Notes: generated by a model not told the origin, from the letters alone. A stretch of DNA of 64,000 nt from G963704535 sp963704535 (GCA_963704535.1 OY969916.1:4216001-4280000), one strand, 5' to 3'; numbered from the stretch's first letter, positions 18,695 through 27,556 are shown. A program made the numbers and translations.

Positions 18695-18806
18695 GATAAG
18701 GATCTTTGGTGCTTTACAGTTCTGGCGGAAAAGAGGGCTTGAGGGGGCAGCCCCTCAGTCTCCCACTCATACTGTAAACTCGAATGGCGCCGCCTGAAAC
18801 CTTGTC
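18695..18806 (+). repeat. Family B repeat
   Basis: Starts GATAAGGATCTTTGGTGC, contains GAGGGGGCAGCCCCTC and CATACTGTAAA, and ends GAAACCTTGTC. It matches the copy at 26721-26833. Together with the GT4 promoter and a possible sigma-gene -10 (TGCTACAAT at 18819-18827), it fills the gap between the divergent genes. Confidence 0.8.
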
Positions 18807-18921
18807 TAACAGTATCCATGCTACAATAGGGCGATCAGAAACGAACTGCGACGACCGGATAGACTTCCCCGCCCTACCCCGCCAAGCTGCGGGCCTGGGC
18901 GTTACTCAAGGAGCCGTAGGT

Positions 18922-19500
18922 GTGGACGAAGCGGCTGCTGTACCGTCTACGATAACCAGCGATGCCGACCTGATCGCGCTGCTGCGCAACCACCCCTCCC
19001 TGGGCCTGGCGGCGCTTTATGATCGCTATGGGCGGCTGGTCTTCAGCGTGGCGCTGCGGGTCGTCCAGGATCACGGCGCCGCCGAAGAGATCACCCAGGA
19101 TGTGTTTTTGCGCTGCTGGCGCAACGCCGAGCGCTACCAGTCCAGCCAGGGCAGCCTGGTCTCCTGGCTGCTGTCGATCGCGCATAATCGAGCGATCGAC
19201 GAGCTGCGCAGCCGGCGCGGTAAAGATCAGCGCCGCGAGATCTCCAACCTGGCTATTCTCCCGCTGGCTGCGTTTGATCCGGGCTTCGACGACGCGCTGC
19301 TGCGCACCGAGATCCAGCAGGCACTCCAGACGCTGCCGCCGGCCCAGCGTGATGTGATTGAGCTGATCTTCTGGGGCGGGCTCACCCGGCGCGAGGTCGC
19401 CGAGCGGCTCCAGTTGCCGCTTGGAACGGTCCACACCCGCCTACGCCTGGGTATGAGTAAGCTGCGTGATCTGCTTGAGCGTTTGATCGGCGGCGAATAG
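18922..19500 (+). CDS. ECF-type RNA polymerase sigma factor
   Basis: The GTG at 18922 has AAGGAG upstream and gives 192 residues, normal for ECF sigma factors; the frame is open further upstream through repeat DNA. Region 2 is seen in LYDRYGRLVFSVALRVV and AAEEITQDVFLRCWRN, then WLLSIAHNRAIDELRSRR. Region 4 is LPPAQRDVIELIFWGGLT followed by the helix-turn-helix VAERLQLPLGTVHTRLRLG. The next gene encodes a membrane anti-sigma factor, so the pair probably responds to an envelope or redox signal, as in SigK/RskA systems. Confidence 0.93.
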   Translation: MDEAAAVPSTITSDADLIALLRNHPSLGLAALYDRYGRLVFSVALRVVQDHGAAEEITQDVFLRCWRNAERYQSSQGSLVSWLLSIAHNRAIDELRSRRGKDQRREISNLAILPLAAFDPGFDDALLRTEIQQALQTLPPAQRDVIELIFWGGLTRREVAERLQLPLGTVHTRLRLGMSKLRDLLERLIGGE

Positions 19501-19541
19501 ATCTTTTTTCGTTCCGGCGCGTAGATCATGCTGAGAGAATA

Positions 19542-19602
19542 TTAAGAGATTAGAGATTGGAGATTGGAGATTGCACAATCCCCAATCTCCAATCTCCAAA
19601 CG
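19542..19602. repeat. GAGATTG heptad inverted repeat
   Basis: AGATTGG units at 19549-19571 face CCAATCT units at 19581-19597, between the sigma and anti-sigma genes. Confidence 0.8.
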
Positions 19603-19610
19603 GAACGTTC

Positions 19611-20459
19611 ATGCCACACGACCTAACCAATCAATGTGAGGAACTTCAGCCGCAGCTGGCCGCCTATGCTCTAGGTGAGGGCGAGGCTGACGCGGCCATG
19701 CTGGCGCACCTGGAGGGCTGCCCGGATTGCCGGCACGATCTGCACGCCTATACGCAGATCGCGCGGGCGCTGCCCTATGGTGCGCCCGATATCGCGCCGC
19801 CGGCGTCGCTGCGCGAGCGCATTCTTGCCGCAGCCGCACAGGAGCAGCAGGGCCAGCCGGCGGCGCCGCTCCCGGCTCCGCCGGCCACCCCGGCCCGGCG
19901 GCCGCGCCGCGCCCCGGCGCGCTGGGTGGCCTTCGCCGGCGCGTTGGCCATCTTGATCGGGCTGCTGGGCTGGAATATGTCGCTTCAAAACCAGGTCGCG
20001 GGGCAGCAGGCGCTGATCCAGGCCGACCGCGATGCCTGGCGCACGATGATCGTGCTCTTGAACGACCCGGCGGTCGGCTGGTACGCTCTCGCCGGCAGCC
20101 CATCGCGTGGGCAGCTCTGGGCCTCGCCGGGAGGGCGTACCGGCTGCCTGGTGGCCCAGGGGCTGCCGGATCTCGGTGATGATCAGACCTATCAGATCTG
20201 GCTGGTGCGCGGCACGCAACGCCTGGATGGCGGCGTGTTCGATGCCCATGGAGGCAGCGCCTGGGTGCTACTCGAAGAGGAACAGCCGTTGGCCGCCTAC
20301 GAATCGATTATGATCACCGTCGAGCCGCTGGCGGGCAGCGCCTGGCCGACCGGGCGGGAGGTCATGCACGGCACGCTGGCGGCTGCCCATAGGCCCGGTT
20401 CAGCCGATCGGCAGGAGCTGGCGCTGCTGCTGGCCCAGACCGGCGCGCACGCCGACTGA
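19611..20459 (+). CDS. Membrane anti-sigma factor (RskA-like)
   Basis: 282 residues from the ATG at 19611. The N-terminal zinc-binding anti-sigma motif is HLEGCPDC, near residues 32-39. A Pro/Ala/Arg-rich linker leads to one membrane segment (about 105-124, VAFAGALAILIGLLGWN). The outer C-terminal domain has YQIWLVRGTQRLDGGVFDAHG and IMITVEPLAGS, the pattern of the RskA anti-sigma-K domain. It should hold the upstream ECF sigma factor inactive at the membrane. Its 3' end overlaps that of the convergent lipase gene by 60 bases. Confidence 0.9.
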   Translation: MPHDLTNQCEELQPQLAAYALGEGEADAAMLAHLEGCPDCRHDLHAYTQIARALPYGAPDIAPPASLRERILAAAAQEQQGQPAAPLPAPPATPARRPRRAPARWVAFAGALAILIGLLGWNMSLQNQVAGQQALIQADRDAWRTMIVLLNDPAVGWYALAGSPSRGQLWASPGGRTGCLVAQGLPDLGDDQTYQIWLVRGTQRLDGGVFDAHGGSAWVLLEEEQPLAAYESIMITVEPLAGSAWPTGREVMHGTLAAAHRPGSADRQELALLLAQTGAHAD

Positions 20460-21488
20460 GCGGGCCGCGCCGGCGCGCCAATCGCGTAGCGCGAGCAGAT
20501 CGCTCATGGCCGTGCCGGCGACCGCCGCGCCAGCCGCGCGCCCCTCGGCGCTGTTGATATTGCTCAGGTCAAGCGTGTTGATGTGCTCGACCTGCGGGCA
20601 GAGCAGCAGTTCGGGCGGGTTCATCGCCAGGCGATAGCGCGTCAGGTTGGCCATCAGCACCGACAGCCCACGGTTGGCAAGCGTCAGCGGGACGTTCGGC
20701 AGCAGGTTGAACCGCCCCAGGGCGCCGGCGCTCAGCGGCTCCGGCATGAAGTTGTCGCACACCGCGCCCAGATCGACGGCGATCACCCGCTGCGCGCCCC
20801 GGGCGTAGGCCACGTCGACGGGCAGGTTATTGACGATGCCGCCATCGGCCAGGAGCATACCGTCGCGCTCGATCGGCGGGAAGAGGCCCGGCAGCGCCAT
20901 CGTCGCCAGCAGGGCCTCGACCAGCGGGCCGCTGTCAAGCACAACCTCGGCGCCAGTTATCAGGTCGGTCGCGACGACGGCGCACGGGATGGCCAGTTGG
21001 TCGAAGGTACACTCCCCCAGCATGTCCTCCAGGATCGCACGGATGCGCCGGCTACCGATCAGCCCCAGCCCCGATGGGTCGCGCTCGAACAGGCGCCACA
21101 TTGTCGCCCCGCCCAGCGCCGCGCCGATCAGGTCGGGGCTGTAGCCGGCCACGTACAGCGTGCCGATCACGCCGCCAATCGACGTGCCGACGATCATATC
21201 CACCGGCAATCCGATCAACTCAATCGCCGCGATAACGCCCAGGTGCGCGCCACCCTTGCCGCCCCCGCCGCCCAGCACCAGTCCGATCGTTCGCCGGTCG
21301 GGGTCGTGCTGCGCCGCCGATCGTGCCACTACCGTCTTTCTCCCTTCTGTAAGTTGTTCCATACGTGTGTCCTCTAGCAGCTCGGCAGGAAAGTTTCCCA
21401 GACCGCGATGCAAAAACCATGCCACGAGAGCGAGTGCCGCCGGGCGATCTTCGTAAGGCGCCCATTTTCCGCCAGGCTGTAATGGCAT
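20400..21488 (-). CDS. Patatin-like phospholipase
   Basis: Patatin-family serine hydrolase (RssA-like). It carries the oxyanion loop GGGGGKGGAHLG, the nucleophile elbow GTSIGG and the catalytic-dyad DGG in LLADGGIVNNLP. The long form has 362 residues from the ATG at 21486-21488. A shorter start at 21360-21362 (MEQLTEG, GAGG upstream) gives 320 residues and is nearer to usual family N termini. No signal peptide is clear, so it is probably cytoplasmic or membrane-associated, acting on phospholipid acyl chains. It converges with the anti-sigma gene. Confidence 0.9.
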   Translation of the reverse strand: MPLQPGGKWAPYEDRPAALALVAWFLHRGLGNFPAELLEDTRMEQLTEGRKTVVARSAAQHDPDRRTIGLVLGGGGGKGGAHLGVIAAIELIGLPVDMIVGTSIGGVIGTLYVAGYSPDLIGAALGGATMWRLFERDPSGLGLIGSRRIRAILEDMLGECTFDQLAIPCAVVATDLITGAEVVLDSGPLVEALLATMALPGLFPPIERDGMLLADGGIVNNLPVDVAYARGAQRVIAVDLGAVCDNFMPEPLSAGALGRFNLLPNVPLTLANRGLSVLMANLTRYRLAMNPPELLLCPQVEHINTLDLSNINSAEGRAAGAAVAGTAMSDLLALRDWRAGAARSVGVRAGLGQQQRQLLPIG

Positions 21489-21528
21489 TATTCTTGCTGC
21501 TCATCTATGTGGCCTATTTGGCTTCATT

Positions 21529-21556
21529 TTGACAAAAAAGGCGATTGTGATAGAAT
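21529..21556 (+). promoter_or_regulatory. Promoter of the auracyanin-like gene
   Basis: Consensus -35 TTGACA (21529-21534), 16-base spacer, -10 TAGAAT (21551-21556), about 45 bases before the start codon at 21602. Confidence 0.7.
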
Positions 21557-21601
21557 ACACCAGTTCACGGAATCGTGGTGTAGATAACAAAAGGAGTTCG
21601 T

Positions 21602-22072
21602 ATGAACCTCAAGGTACGCTTCTGGCTCTTGGGCCTGGCGCTGGTCGGTATGCTCCTTCTCTCGGCCTGCGGCGGCGGCGGCGGCAACACGGCTGGTAGT
21701 GGTGGTCCTGAGGCAGTCACGCTCAATGTCGCCGCACAGGACTCGCTCAAATTCGAGCCGGCGGCGCTCGCGGCCAAGGCTGGCCAGCCGGTAACCGTGA
21801 AATTCAAGAACAGCGGAGCGCTCCAGCACAACTGGGTGTTGGTCAAGGGCGATACCGCTGCGGCCGACGCGGTCGCCCAGGCCGGCACCACCGCCGGCGC
21901 GGCCGCCGGGTACATCCCCACCGACCCCAATATCATCGCCAGCGGTAAGCTGCTGAACGGCGGCCAGGCGGAGGATGTCACGTTCACCGCCCCGGCGGCC
22001 GGCGCCTACACCTATATCTGCACGTTCCCCGGCCATGCGGCTACGATGAAGGGTACGTTCACCGTTAGCTAA
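21602..22072 (+). CDS. Auracyanin-like blue copper lipoprotein
   Basis: 156 residues. A lipoprotein signal peptide ends in LLLSAC (Cys 23), followed by a Gly-rich linker and a cupredoxin domain. Type 1 copper ligands are visible: His in GALQHNWVLVKGD, then Cys, His and Met in YICTFPGHAATM. The pattern matches auracyanins, electron carriers of filamentous anoxygenic phototrophs and relatives, which link the alternative complex III to reaction centres or terminal oxidases. A consensus promoter precedes it, AAGGAG lies before the ATG, and a terminator follows, so it is monocistronic. Confidence 0.92.
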   Translation: MNLKVRFWLLGLALVGMLLLSACGGGGGNTAGSGGPEAVTLNVAAQDSLKFEPAALAAKAGQPVTVKFKNSGALQHNWVLVKGDTAAADAVAQAGTTAGAAAGYIPTDPNIIASGKLLNGGQAEDVTFTAPAAGAYTYICTFPGHAATMKGTFTVS

Positions 22073-22092
22073 TGCACTCCTGCCCCAAAAGC

Positions 22093-22123
22093 AAGCCCTG
22101 CCGCCGAGTTGGCGGCAGGGCTT
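22093..22123 (+). terminator. Rho-independent terminator
   Basis: AAGCCCTGCCGCC pairs with GGCGGCAGGGCTT around a GAGTT loop and runs into TTTTG. It lies 21 bases after the auracyanin-like stop codon. Confidence 0.88.
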
Positions 22124-22162
22124 TTGATTCGGAGCGGATTGCGGAGAAGAAAGGCTCACCAA

Positions 22163-22915
22163 TTATGACGATGGCTGGGGCGCCGGGCGCAGCTGCGGGC
22201 CGACCCACAGGTCGAATGAGCCAGTGAGCAGCTCGCCGGTCAACCAGCCCAGCACCGGCACGCTGGGCGCCGGCCGGATATACTGCCTGTACCAGGCGTC
22301 GTGGTCGGCTTGGGTCGGGAACACCGGGTAGTAGATCTTTTTCGGGTACTGCGCGTGCAGATCCTTGCGGCTGATGGTTCGATTGCCAGGGAACACCTCG
22401 GCCACTCCATCGCCGTTCACATCGGCGTTGTTGGCGGCCAGCGAGATCCGTCCCAGCTCAGGGTACTGCGAGTCGACGAAATAGTACTCCTCGCGCACCT
22501 GGCCGGTATGGTCGGGGTAGGGGTCGCTGTAGCCGACCAGCACGATCGAGTGGCCGCCGTACACACCGAACGGGTCGAGGCCCAGCTCGACGATCGCCGG
22601 CACTCCGCGATCGATCAGGTCGCGCAGCACGAGCTCATAGTCGGTCCGCGACAGGTTGCCGAAGTGGGTACCGAAGCCGTGCTGCTTGATCAGCCAGCCG
22701 GTGACCGGGCTGAGCGAGCCGCCCCAGCGGCGCTGGAACAGCAGCCCGGCCTGCCGCACGAAATCGTCCTTGCGAAACCGCGGCGCCCTGACCAGCAGGT
22801 TCAGGGCATTCGACGCCGCCGTGCAGCCGCACTCGTTGACGCCCTGGGCCTCGATCGGCCAGGCTGCTTCGTCGTCCTGGCTGACGACCGAGTGAATGTG
22901 TTTGGGGAATGACAT
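22163..22915 (-). CDS. C39-like papain-fold protein
   Basis: 250 residues. The candidate catalytic Cys is in NECGCTAASNALNLL (near 29-31), the His in GGHSIVLVGY (near 121), followed by an acidic position in YFVDSQYPELG. This order is that of C39-like cysteine peptidases. There is no signal peptide, ABC transporter or obvious peptide substrate nearby. A cytoplasmic peptidase or amidase is possible, and the acidic DVNGDGVAE stretch could bind calcium. The start has GAGGTGA upstream. Confidence 0.8.
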   Translation of the reverse strand: MSFPKHIHSVVSQDDEAAWPIEAQGVNECGCTAASNALNLLVRAPRFRKDDFVRQAGLLFQRRWGGSLSPVTGWLIKQHGFGTHFGNLSRTDYELVLRDLIDRGVPAIVELGLDPFGVYGGHSIVLVGYSDPYPDHTGQVREEYYFVDSQYPELGRISLAANNADVNGDGVAEVFPGNRTISRKDLHAQYPKKIYYPVFPTQADHDAWYRQYIRPAPSVPVLGWLTGELLTGSFDLWVGPQLRPAPQPSS

Positions 22916-23107
22916 GGCTCACCTCAATCTGTGGAAGGGCGGGGTTTGGAGAGGGCGGCCAACCCCAGGTCCCTCCCATTCCCACCAACGTTGGTCACAC
23001 TCACACTTAACGATCTATTATATGTGATTTTGCAGGGGGCACAGCGGCCACGTTGGTGTCTGCGGATCTTCGTGGTACAATCGGCCGCGCTTTCGAATCG
23101 CGCGGGC

Positions 23108-23311
23108 AGTTTAGAGACTATCTGAAAAGGGGGAGTTTGAGGAGGCAACCCCCTCAAGATCTCTTTCCCACCACAGATCACAAGTGAGACTCCATGCGCG
23201 GGGCGCACACTGATGCATGAAAATGTGGGATGGTCTATTCTTGAGGGGCGACCCCCTCAAACTCCCCCTTTTTCACGTTAGGTATGGACCTTTTCAGACA
23301 GTTTCTTAGAT
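23108..23311. repeat. Two family A hairpin elements in opposite orientation
   Basis: Copy one (about 23108-23178) has GGGGGAGTTTGAGG and CCCCCTCAAGATCTC. Copy two (about 23230-23311) is inverted (TTGAGGGGCG, CCCCCTCAAACTCCCCC). They occupy much of the non-coding 22916-23344 stretch, which holds no gene I can support. Confidence 0.75.
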
Positions 23312-23344
23312 GCTTGATTGAGCAACAGCCGCGCAGGTGACGTG

Positions 23345-24142
23345 ATGCAGCACCCGGTCTATGGCTCCGAGTTCATCATGTATTCGGTGGTGAGCAGCGC
23401 AGAGTGGCGCAGCCCGCCCCACGCCCATCAGTGCTTCGAGTTGCTGTATGTCCTGGAGGGCCGCTGCCTGGTTGTCACCGCCGCCGGGGCGGAGGTCGCC
23501 CAGCCCCACCACCTGATCCTGTTTCGGCCGTACCAGTGGCACGAGGAGACCCAGCTCAGTAGCATCTACGCGGTGGTGTGTTTGCGCTTCCCCAGCGAGT
23601 TCGTGGCCCAGCATCGGGTGCCGCTCCCCGAGCCGTCGGTGCTGCCCACGGTGACGCCGCTACCGCCAGACGCAGCGTTCCGCACGATCCTGGATCAGAT
23701 CATCACCGAGTACCAGCAGCGCGACGGCCACAGCGCGGCGATGATCGGCGCCTATCTGTTCCAGTTCGCCGTGCTATTACAGCGCGCCCTACGCCGACAC
23801 AGCCCCGGTGCATCGCCGGACGATCAGGCGCAAGTGGCCGAGCTGCGGCGGCTGCTGGATCAGCATATCACCAGCGCGGCCTCGATCCGCGACCTGGCTC
23901 GTCAGGTCCACATGAGCAAGTCGCACTTCAGCCACCAGGTCAAGGCGCTGCTTGGCGTGGCCCCCAAGGCCTACGTGCGCGAGCAGCGGATCGCCCGCGC
24001 CAGGGAGTTGCTGCGCTCGACCACACTGACGATCGAGGAGATCGCCGGGGAGCTTGGTTACGACGAGCCGACCTCGTTCTTCCGGGCCTTTAAGCGGGCG
24101 ATGGGGTTGACGCCGGGGGAGTTTCGGCGGAGCATATTTTGA
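23345..24142 (+). CDS. AraC-family transcriptional regulator
   Basis: 265 residues from the ATG at 23345; an in-frame TTG at 23318 is an alternative. The N-terminal cupin-like sensing domain has HAHQCFELLYVLEGRCLVV and LILFRPYQWHEE. The C-terminal DNA-binding domain has two helix-turn-helix motifs: IRDLARQVHMSKSHFSHQVK and IEEIAGELGYDEPTSFFRAF. The ending MGLTPGEFRR is also typical. It probably senses a small ligand, perhaps a sugar; nothing adjacent reveals the regulon. Confidence 0.92.
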   Translation: MQHPVYGSEFIMYSVVSSAEWRSPPHAHQCFELLYVLEGRCLVVTAAGAEVAQPHHLILFRPYQWHEETQLSSIYAVVCLRFPSEFVAQHRVPLPEPSVLPTVTPLPPDAAFRTILDQIITEYQQRDGHSAAMIGAYLFQFAVLLQRALRRHSPGASPDDQAQVAELRRLLDQHITSAASIRDLARQVHMSKSHFSHQVKALLGVAPKAYVREQRIARARELLRSTTLTIEEIAGELGYDEPTSFFRAFKRAMGLTPGEFRRSIF

Positions 24143-24187
24143 TAAGGGGGAGTTTGAGGGCAACCCCTCAAACTCCCTTTCAACCAT
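24141..24187. repeat. Short family A hairpin
   Basis: GGGGGAGTTTGAGGG faces CCCTCAAACTCCC, directly after the AraC stop codon; may also act as a terminator. Confidence 0.7.
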
Positions 24188-24360
24188 AGGAGTTACGCGG
24201 TGGTATCCACAACGCCGCCCTTGCCTGCGGCAGCAAGGTACTTCAGCTCTTTTTTATCGACGATTTTCGCCCGGCCGGGCGAAAATCGTCGATAAAGGAA
24301 GAAAAAGTACCGCTCTGCCGAAGGCTGAAACCAGGCTTGGTAGATGACCGCGCAACTCCT
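24188..24360 (-). mobile_element. MITE-like element, family C, reverse copy
   Basis: Ends AGGAGTTACGCGG and CCGCGCAACTCCT form imperfect terminal inverted repeats. The centre is a long palindrome around GCCCGGCCGGGC (about 24270-24281). It is related over its whole length to the copy at 15050-15221. It lies 46 bases upstream of the F420-type oxidoreductase gene. Confidence 0.75.
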
Positions 24361-24406
24361 CTCAACCAGAGATTCGGGTCGATAATATTAAGGAAGGAGC
24401 AGCTAG

Positions 24407-25393
24407 ATGGCGATCATCGGATACGCGGCCGCGCTGGAGCAGTTTCACCCCAACGACCTGCTACGCTACTGCGCCCTGGCCGAGGAGCACGGGTTCCGCG
24501 GGGTGATGGCGGCCGACCATTTCCAGCCCTGGGTGCCGCAGCAGGGCCACAGCGCCTTTGTGTGGTCCTGGATGGCCGCGTTGGGCGCGACGACCAGGCA
24601 GATGACCTTTGGGCCGGGGGTCACATGCGCCTCGTTCCGCTACCACCCGGCCGTGGTGGCCCAGGCCGCCGCGACGACCGGGGCCATGTTCCCTGGGCGC
24701 TTCTGGCTGGGCTTGGGCAGTGGCGAGGCGCTCAATGAGCATGTCGTGGGCGGGGCCTGGCCTGAGCCGCACGTGCGGCTCAAGATGATGCAGGAGGCGA
24801 TCGAGATCATCAAAAAGCTGTTCAGCGGCAAGGTCGCCCGCCATGACGACGGCCGGTATTTCTCCATGGAGCGGGTGCGCCTGTGGACGCTGCCCGAGCG
24901 ACCCGTGCCGATCTATGTCGCTACGGCCGGGCCGGTAACAGCGAAGTGGACCGGCCAGCACTGCGACGGCATCATCACGCCCGGCGCCGGCCCGGAGAAG
25001 CTGCGCATGCTGCTGGACAAGTTCGCCGAGGGGGCCAGGGAGGCCGGTCGCGACCCGGCCAAGTTGCCCAAGCTGCTCCAACTACATATGTCCTGGGCCG
25101 AGACGCAGGAGGAGGCGCTACAGAACGCGCTGACCGAGTGGCCTAACGGCGGCATGGCCTTTCCTAAGCAGGACATCCGCTCGCCGGAGGACTTCGCCGA
25201 GATGGCCAAGCTGGTGCGGCCCGAGAACTACAAGAACCGGATGCTGATCTCGCCTGACCTCGACGCGCACCGGGCCGCGATCCAGCAGTTTATCGACTTG
25301 GGCTTCGACGAGATCCATGTCCATAATGTCGGCCGTAATCAAGAGCAGTTCATCAAGGCGTTTGGCGAACATGTGATCGCAAAACTGACGTAA
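24407..25393 (+). CDS. F420-dependent luciferase-like oxidoreductase
   Basis: 328 residues of the bacterial-luciferase-like TIM-barrel superfamily, closest in pattern to the G6PDH-type F420 group (TIGR03557). Signatures are IIGYAAALEQFHPNDLLRY, GVMAADHFQPW, MTFGPGVTCASFRYHPAVVAQ, FWLGLGSGEALNEHVVG and PVPIYVATAGP. It should use coenzyme F420 in hydride transfer; the substrate cannot be told. AAGGAAGGAG precedes the ATG. A second F420-type protein is encoded 700 bases further on. Confidence 0.9.
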   Translation: MAIIGYAAALEQFHPNDLLRYCALAEEHGFRGVMAADHFQPWVPQQGHSAFVWSWMAALGATTRQMTFGPGVTCASFRYHPAVVAQAAATTGAMFPGRFWLGLGSGEALNEHVVGGAWPEPHVRLKMMQEAIEIIKKLFSGKVARHDDGRYFSMERVRLWTLPERPVPIYVATAGPVTAKWTGQHCDGIITPGAGPEKLRMLLDKFAEGAREAGRDPAKLPKLLQLHMSWAETQEEALQNALTEWPNGGMAFPKQDIRSPEDFAEMAKLVRPENYKNRMLISPDLDAHRAAIQQFIDLGFDEIHVHNVGRNQEQFIKAFGEHVIAKLT

Positions 25394-25445
25394 TAGAGCA
25401 TTCCTATCAGGGGTGTAAAGAGGAAGCAGATCAGGTGCGCACCTT

Positions 25446-25485
25446 ATGGCCTGGTTTCGCGGCATCAGCCGTGAAACCAGGCCAT
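25446..25485 (+). terminator. Hairpin, possible terminator
   Basis: ATGGCCTGGTTTC pairs with GAAACCAGGCCAT over 13 bases. No long T run follows. The rest of 25394-25733 has an extended -10 (TGCTATACT, 25586-25594) for the next gene and no other gene. Confidence 0.5.
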
Positions 25486-25733
25486 TACTGTGACGGAATT
25501 GTCATCAACCTCTATTTCAGCTCCTTAGCGCATTGTAATCGGCTATATGCAGCGAGTTCGGTTGTTCAAAACCCTTGACAACCCGTGCTATACTCGTAAT
25601 TAATTCGCAGTCACCGGCAAGTGTATATCAGCAGGTTCACCCTGTGGTGGACGATCAGATAGGGCGCTCGCAGCGCTTTACAACCCATTTCCGGTATCCT
25701 GATTGCGGCCTTGTCGTGCCGAGGAGGTTTCCA

Positions 25734-25961
25734 ATGGTCTACTTTACGCGCACTACGGTCGATCCGTATGGCAATCGGGCGATCGAGATTGCCGTGAGTG
25801 AGGACGTCCAGTATGTCGAGCGGTTTGAGGCCAGAGGGTTTGTGATGTGCTCCTTCGAGGCGTTTCGCGAGGCGTGGCGCCAGCGCCACACCCAGATGTT
25901 CGAGCGCCTGCACGCAATGGCCGTGACCGAGGCTCCACGAGCCCGCGAGTTGGGCGCCTAA
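25734..25961 (+). CDS. Small hypothetical protein
   Basis: 75 residues from the ATG at 25734, preceded by GAGGAGG; the frame is open further 5' but without a better site. The sequence (MVYFTRTTVDPYGNRAIEIAV, then FEAFREAWRQRHTQMFERL) suggests a short beta hairpin followed by helix. No family recognised. Confidence 0.55.
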   Translation: MVYFTRTTVDPYGNRAIEIAVSEDVQYVERFEARGFVMCSFEAFREAWRQRHTQMFERLHAMAVTEAPRARELGA

Positions 25962-26003
25962 CTTAGGTGACAAATGGCAGGTCAAGAGTAAACTATCCCG
26001 GCG

Positions 26004-26068
26004 TGGGTGTTACGTGTTGCGTGAGGCGGCGCGACGTAACACGCAACACGCAACACGCAACACGTAGC
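26004..26068. repeat. TTGCGTG heptad inverted repeat
   Basis: GTTACGTGTTGCGTG faces repeated CACGCAACACGCAA units, between two convergent genes. Confidence 0.75.
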
Positions 26069-26072
26069 CGTA

Positions 26073-26432
26073 TTACGTCGTGAGATCCACCGCAACCGGC
26101 AGCGCGGTGATGCCCCAATCGGTCAGATCGCCAGTGTAGCGCGGCTGATACTTGGCGACCACGATCCGACGCGCCAGCGCATCCTCCTCGGCGCGCTCGA
26201 CGACCCGCCCCCGCCCCGCCCAGGTGACCTCGGCGATGCGCACCGCCACCTCCGGCGCGCGCAGGAGATTCTTCACCCAGTCGGCGCTGGCGCCGCCACC
26301 GGAGAGCATGTAGAGCGTCGGCCCGTCGAGCGCGAACCAGATCTCGATCGTGTGCGGGCGGCCGGTCACGCGGCCGGTGGTCGTCAGGTAGCAGTAGTCT
26401 GCATCGGCAAGCTGCGTCAGATCGGTGGTCAT
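26073..26432 (-). CDS. F420H(2)-dependent nitroreductase-like (Ddn/FDOR) protein
   Basis: 119 residues of the split-barrel flavin/F420 group. The pattern TTTGRVTGRPHTIEIWFALDG, LYMLSGGG and DWVKNLLRAPEVAVRI matches the deazaflavin-dependent nitroreductase family. The ATG at 26430-26432 has AGGAAAGG upstream. Members use F420H2, or sometimes FMN or heme, on varied substrates. Co-occurrence with an F420 luciferase-like enzyme supports F420 use in this organism. Confidence 0.82.
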   Translation of the reverse strand: MTTDLTQLADADYCYLTTTGRVTGRPHTIEIWFALDGPTLYMLSGGGASADWVKNLLRAPEVAVRIAEVTWAGRGRVVERAEEDALARRIVVAKYQPRYTGDLTDWGITALPVAVDLTT

Positions 26433-26720
26433 GGGTAGCCTTTCCTGCTAAATCCTCGCGAGAACTATTTCTGATACAGCTCGGCGCCAATAAACCAGCA
26501 GTTTTTCCCACGAAGAGCACGAAGATACGAAGACCGCGAAGAGGGCTTACATGTTGGCTTTAGAGCCTTCGTGTGCTTCGTGATCAGAGTCCGTGGGCGG
26601 TCTTACACCAAGCTGTTCCAGTCCAATCATAGCACAGCGCTCGCCGCAGGAGACTGCCCGTCTGGGCAGTCTCAGCCTTTGGCACGCCGGTTGCTTTCCA
26701 ACCATGCAATGGTTTCTTTA

Positions 26721-26833
26721 GACAAGGTTCTTTGGTGCTTTACAGTTCTGGGAAAAAAGGGGTTTGAGGGGGCTGCCCCCTCAGTCTCGCCCCACCCACA
26801 TTGTAAATGAGAACGGCGCCTTCCGAAACCTTA
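26721..26833 (+). repeat. Family B repeat with inverted ends
   Basis: Left end GACAAGGTTCTTTGGTGC and right end GAAACCTT; inner GAGGGGGCTGCCCCCTC hairpin and CCCACATTGTAAA. The rest of 26433-26871 holds iterated ACGAAGA units near 26512-26545 and no gene. Confidence 0.8.
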
Positions 26834-26871
26834 TTACCATTGAAAAGCGGCGACTAACGGTGCGAGGTCAT

Positions 26872-27537
26872 ATGCGACGGAAACTTTACGAGCATAGCCT
26901 GTCGATCGCGATGTTCGGGCTGTTCTTCCTGTGCCTGGCCGGCCAGATCGTCGCCGGCTACCACGAGTATAACCTCGATCAGCAGGAGCACGGGCAGCCG
27001 GCAGTCGGCTACGGCGCGTATCTAGGGAGCGGCCACTTCATCGAGGCGGTGTTCGAGAACTGGGAGAGCGAGTTTCTCCAGATGGGCATGTACGTTCTGC
27101 TCACCGTTTCTCTGCGCCAGAAGGGCTCGGCGGAGTCGAAGCAGCTTGACGGCGAGGAGCCGGTTGACGCCGATCCACGCGAGGCGCAGCATGACCCGAA
27201 GGCTCCCTGGCCGGTCCGGCGCGGCGGCTGGGTGCTGAAGCTGTACGAGCACTCGTTGAGCAGCGCGCTGCTGCTGTTCTTTCTGCTCTCCCTCGCGCTG
27301 CATGCGTTCGGTGGGGCGCGCGAATATAGCCAGGAGCAGATCGAGCATGGTGGGCAGCCGGCTTCGACGATCGAATACTTGCGATCTTCGCGCTTCTGGT
27401 TCGAGTCGTTACAGAACTGGCAGAGCGAGTTCCTGTCGGTCGGCGCGCTGGTGGTGCTCTCGATCGCTTTGCGCGAGCGCGGCTCGCCCGAGTCGAAGGC
27501 AGTGGCCGCGCCCTACAGCCAGACCGGCAGCGAGTAG
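26872..27537 (+). CDS. DUF6766 family membrane protein
   Basis: 221 residues from the ATG at 26872. It consists of two related halves, each with two hydrophobic segments: EHSLSIAMFGLFFLCLAGQ with NWESEFLQMGMYVLLTVSL, and EHSLSSALLLFFLLSLALH with NWQSEFLSVGALVVLSIAL. Both halves end in RGS(A/P)ESK. The pattern fits DUF6766, of unknown function, often near TIGR02587-type genes or stress genes. It lies 20 bases upstream of the TIGR02587-type gene and is probably co-transcribed with it. Confidence 0.85.
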   Translation: MRRKLYEHSLSIAMFGLFFLCLAGQIVAGYHEYNLDQQEHGQPAVGYGAYLGSGHFIEAVFENWESEFLQMGMYVLLTVSLRQKGSAESKQLDGEEPVDADPREAQHDPKAPWPVRRGGWVLKLYEHSLSSALLLFFLLSLALHAFGGAREYSQEQIEHGGQPASTIEYLRSSRFWFESLQNWQSEFLSVGALVVLSIALRERGSPESKAVAAPYSQTGSE

Positions 27538-27556
27538 TGGTGCGCCAGTAAAGGAC

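Noticed and set aside
22163..22915. The C39-like protein as a bacteriocin-exporter peptidase
   Set aside because: It stands alone, lacks membrane and ATPase domains and has no leader-peptide gene nearby.
25560..25594. TTGACA at 25574-25579 as a -35 for the TATACT at 25589-25594
   Set aside because: The spacing of only about 9 bases is too short for a standard promoter; the extended -10 alone is more plausible.
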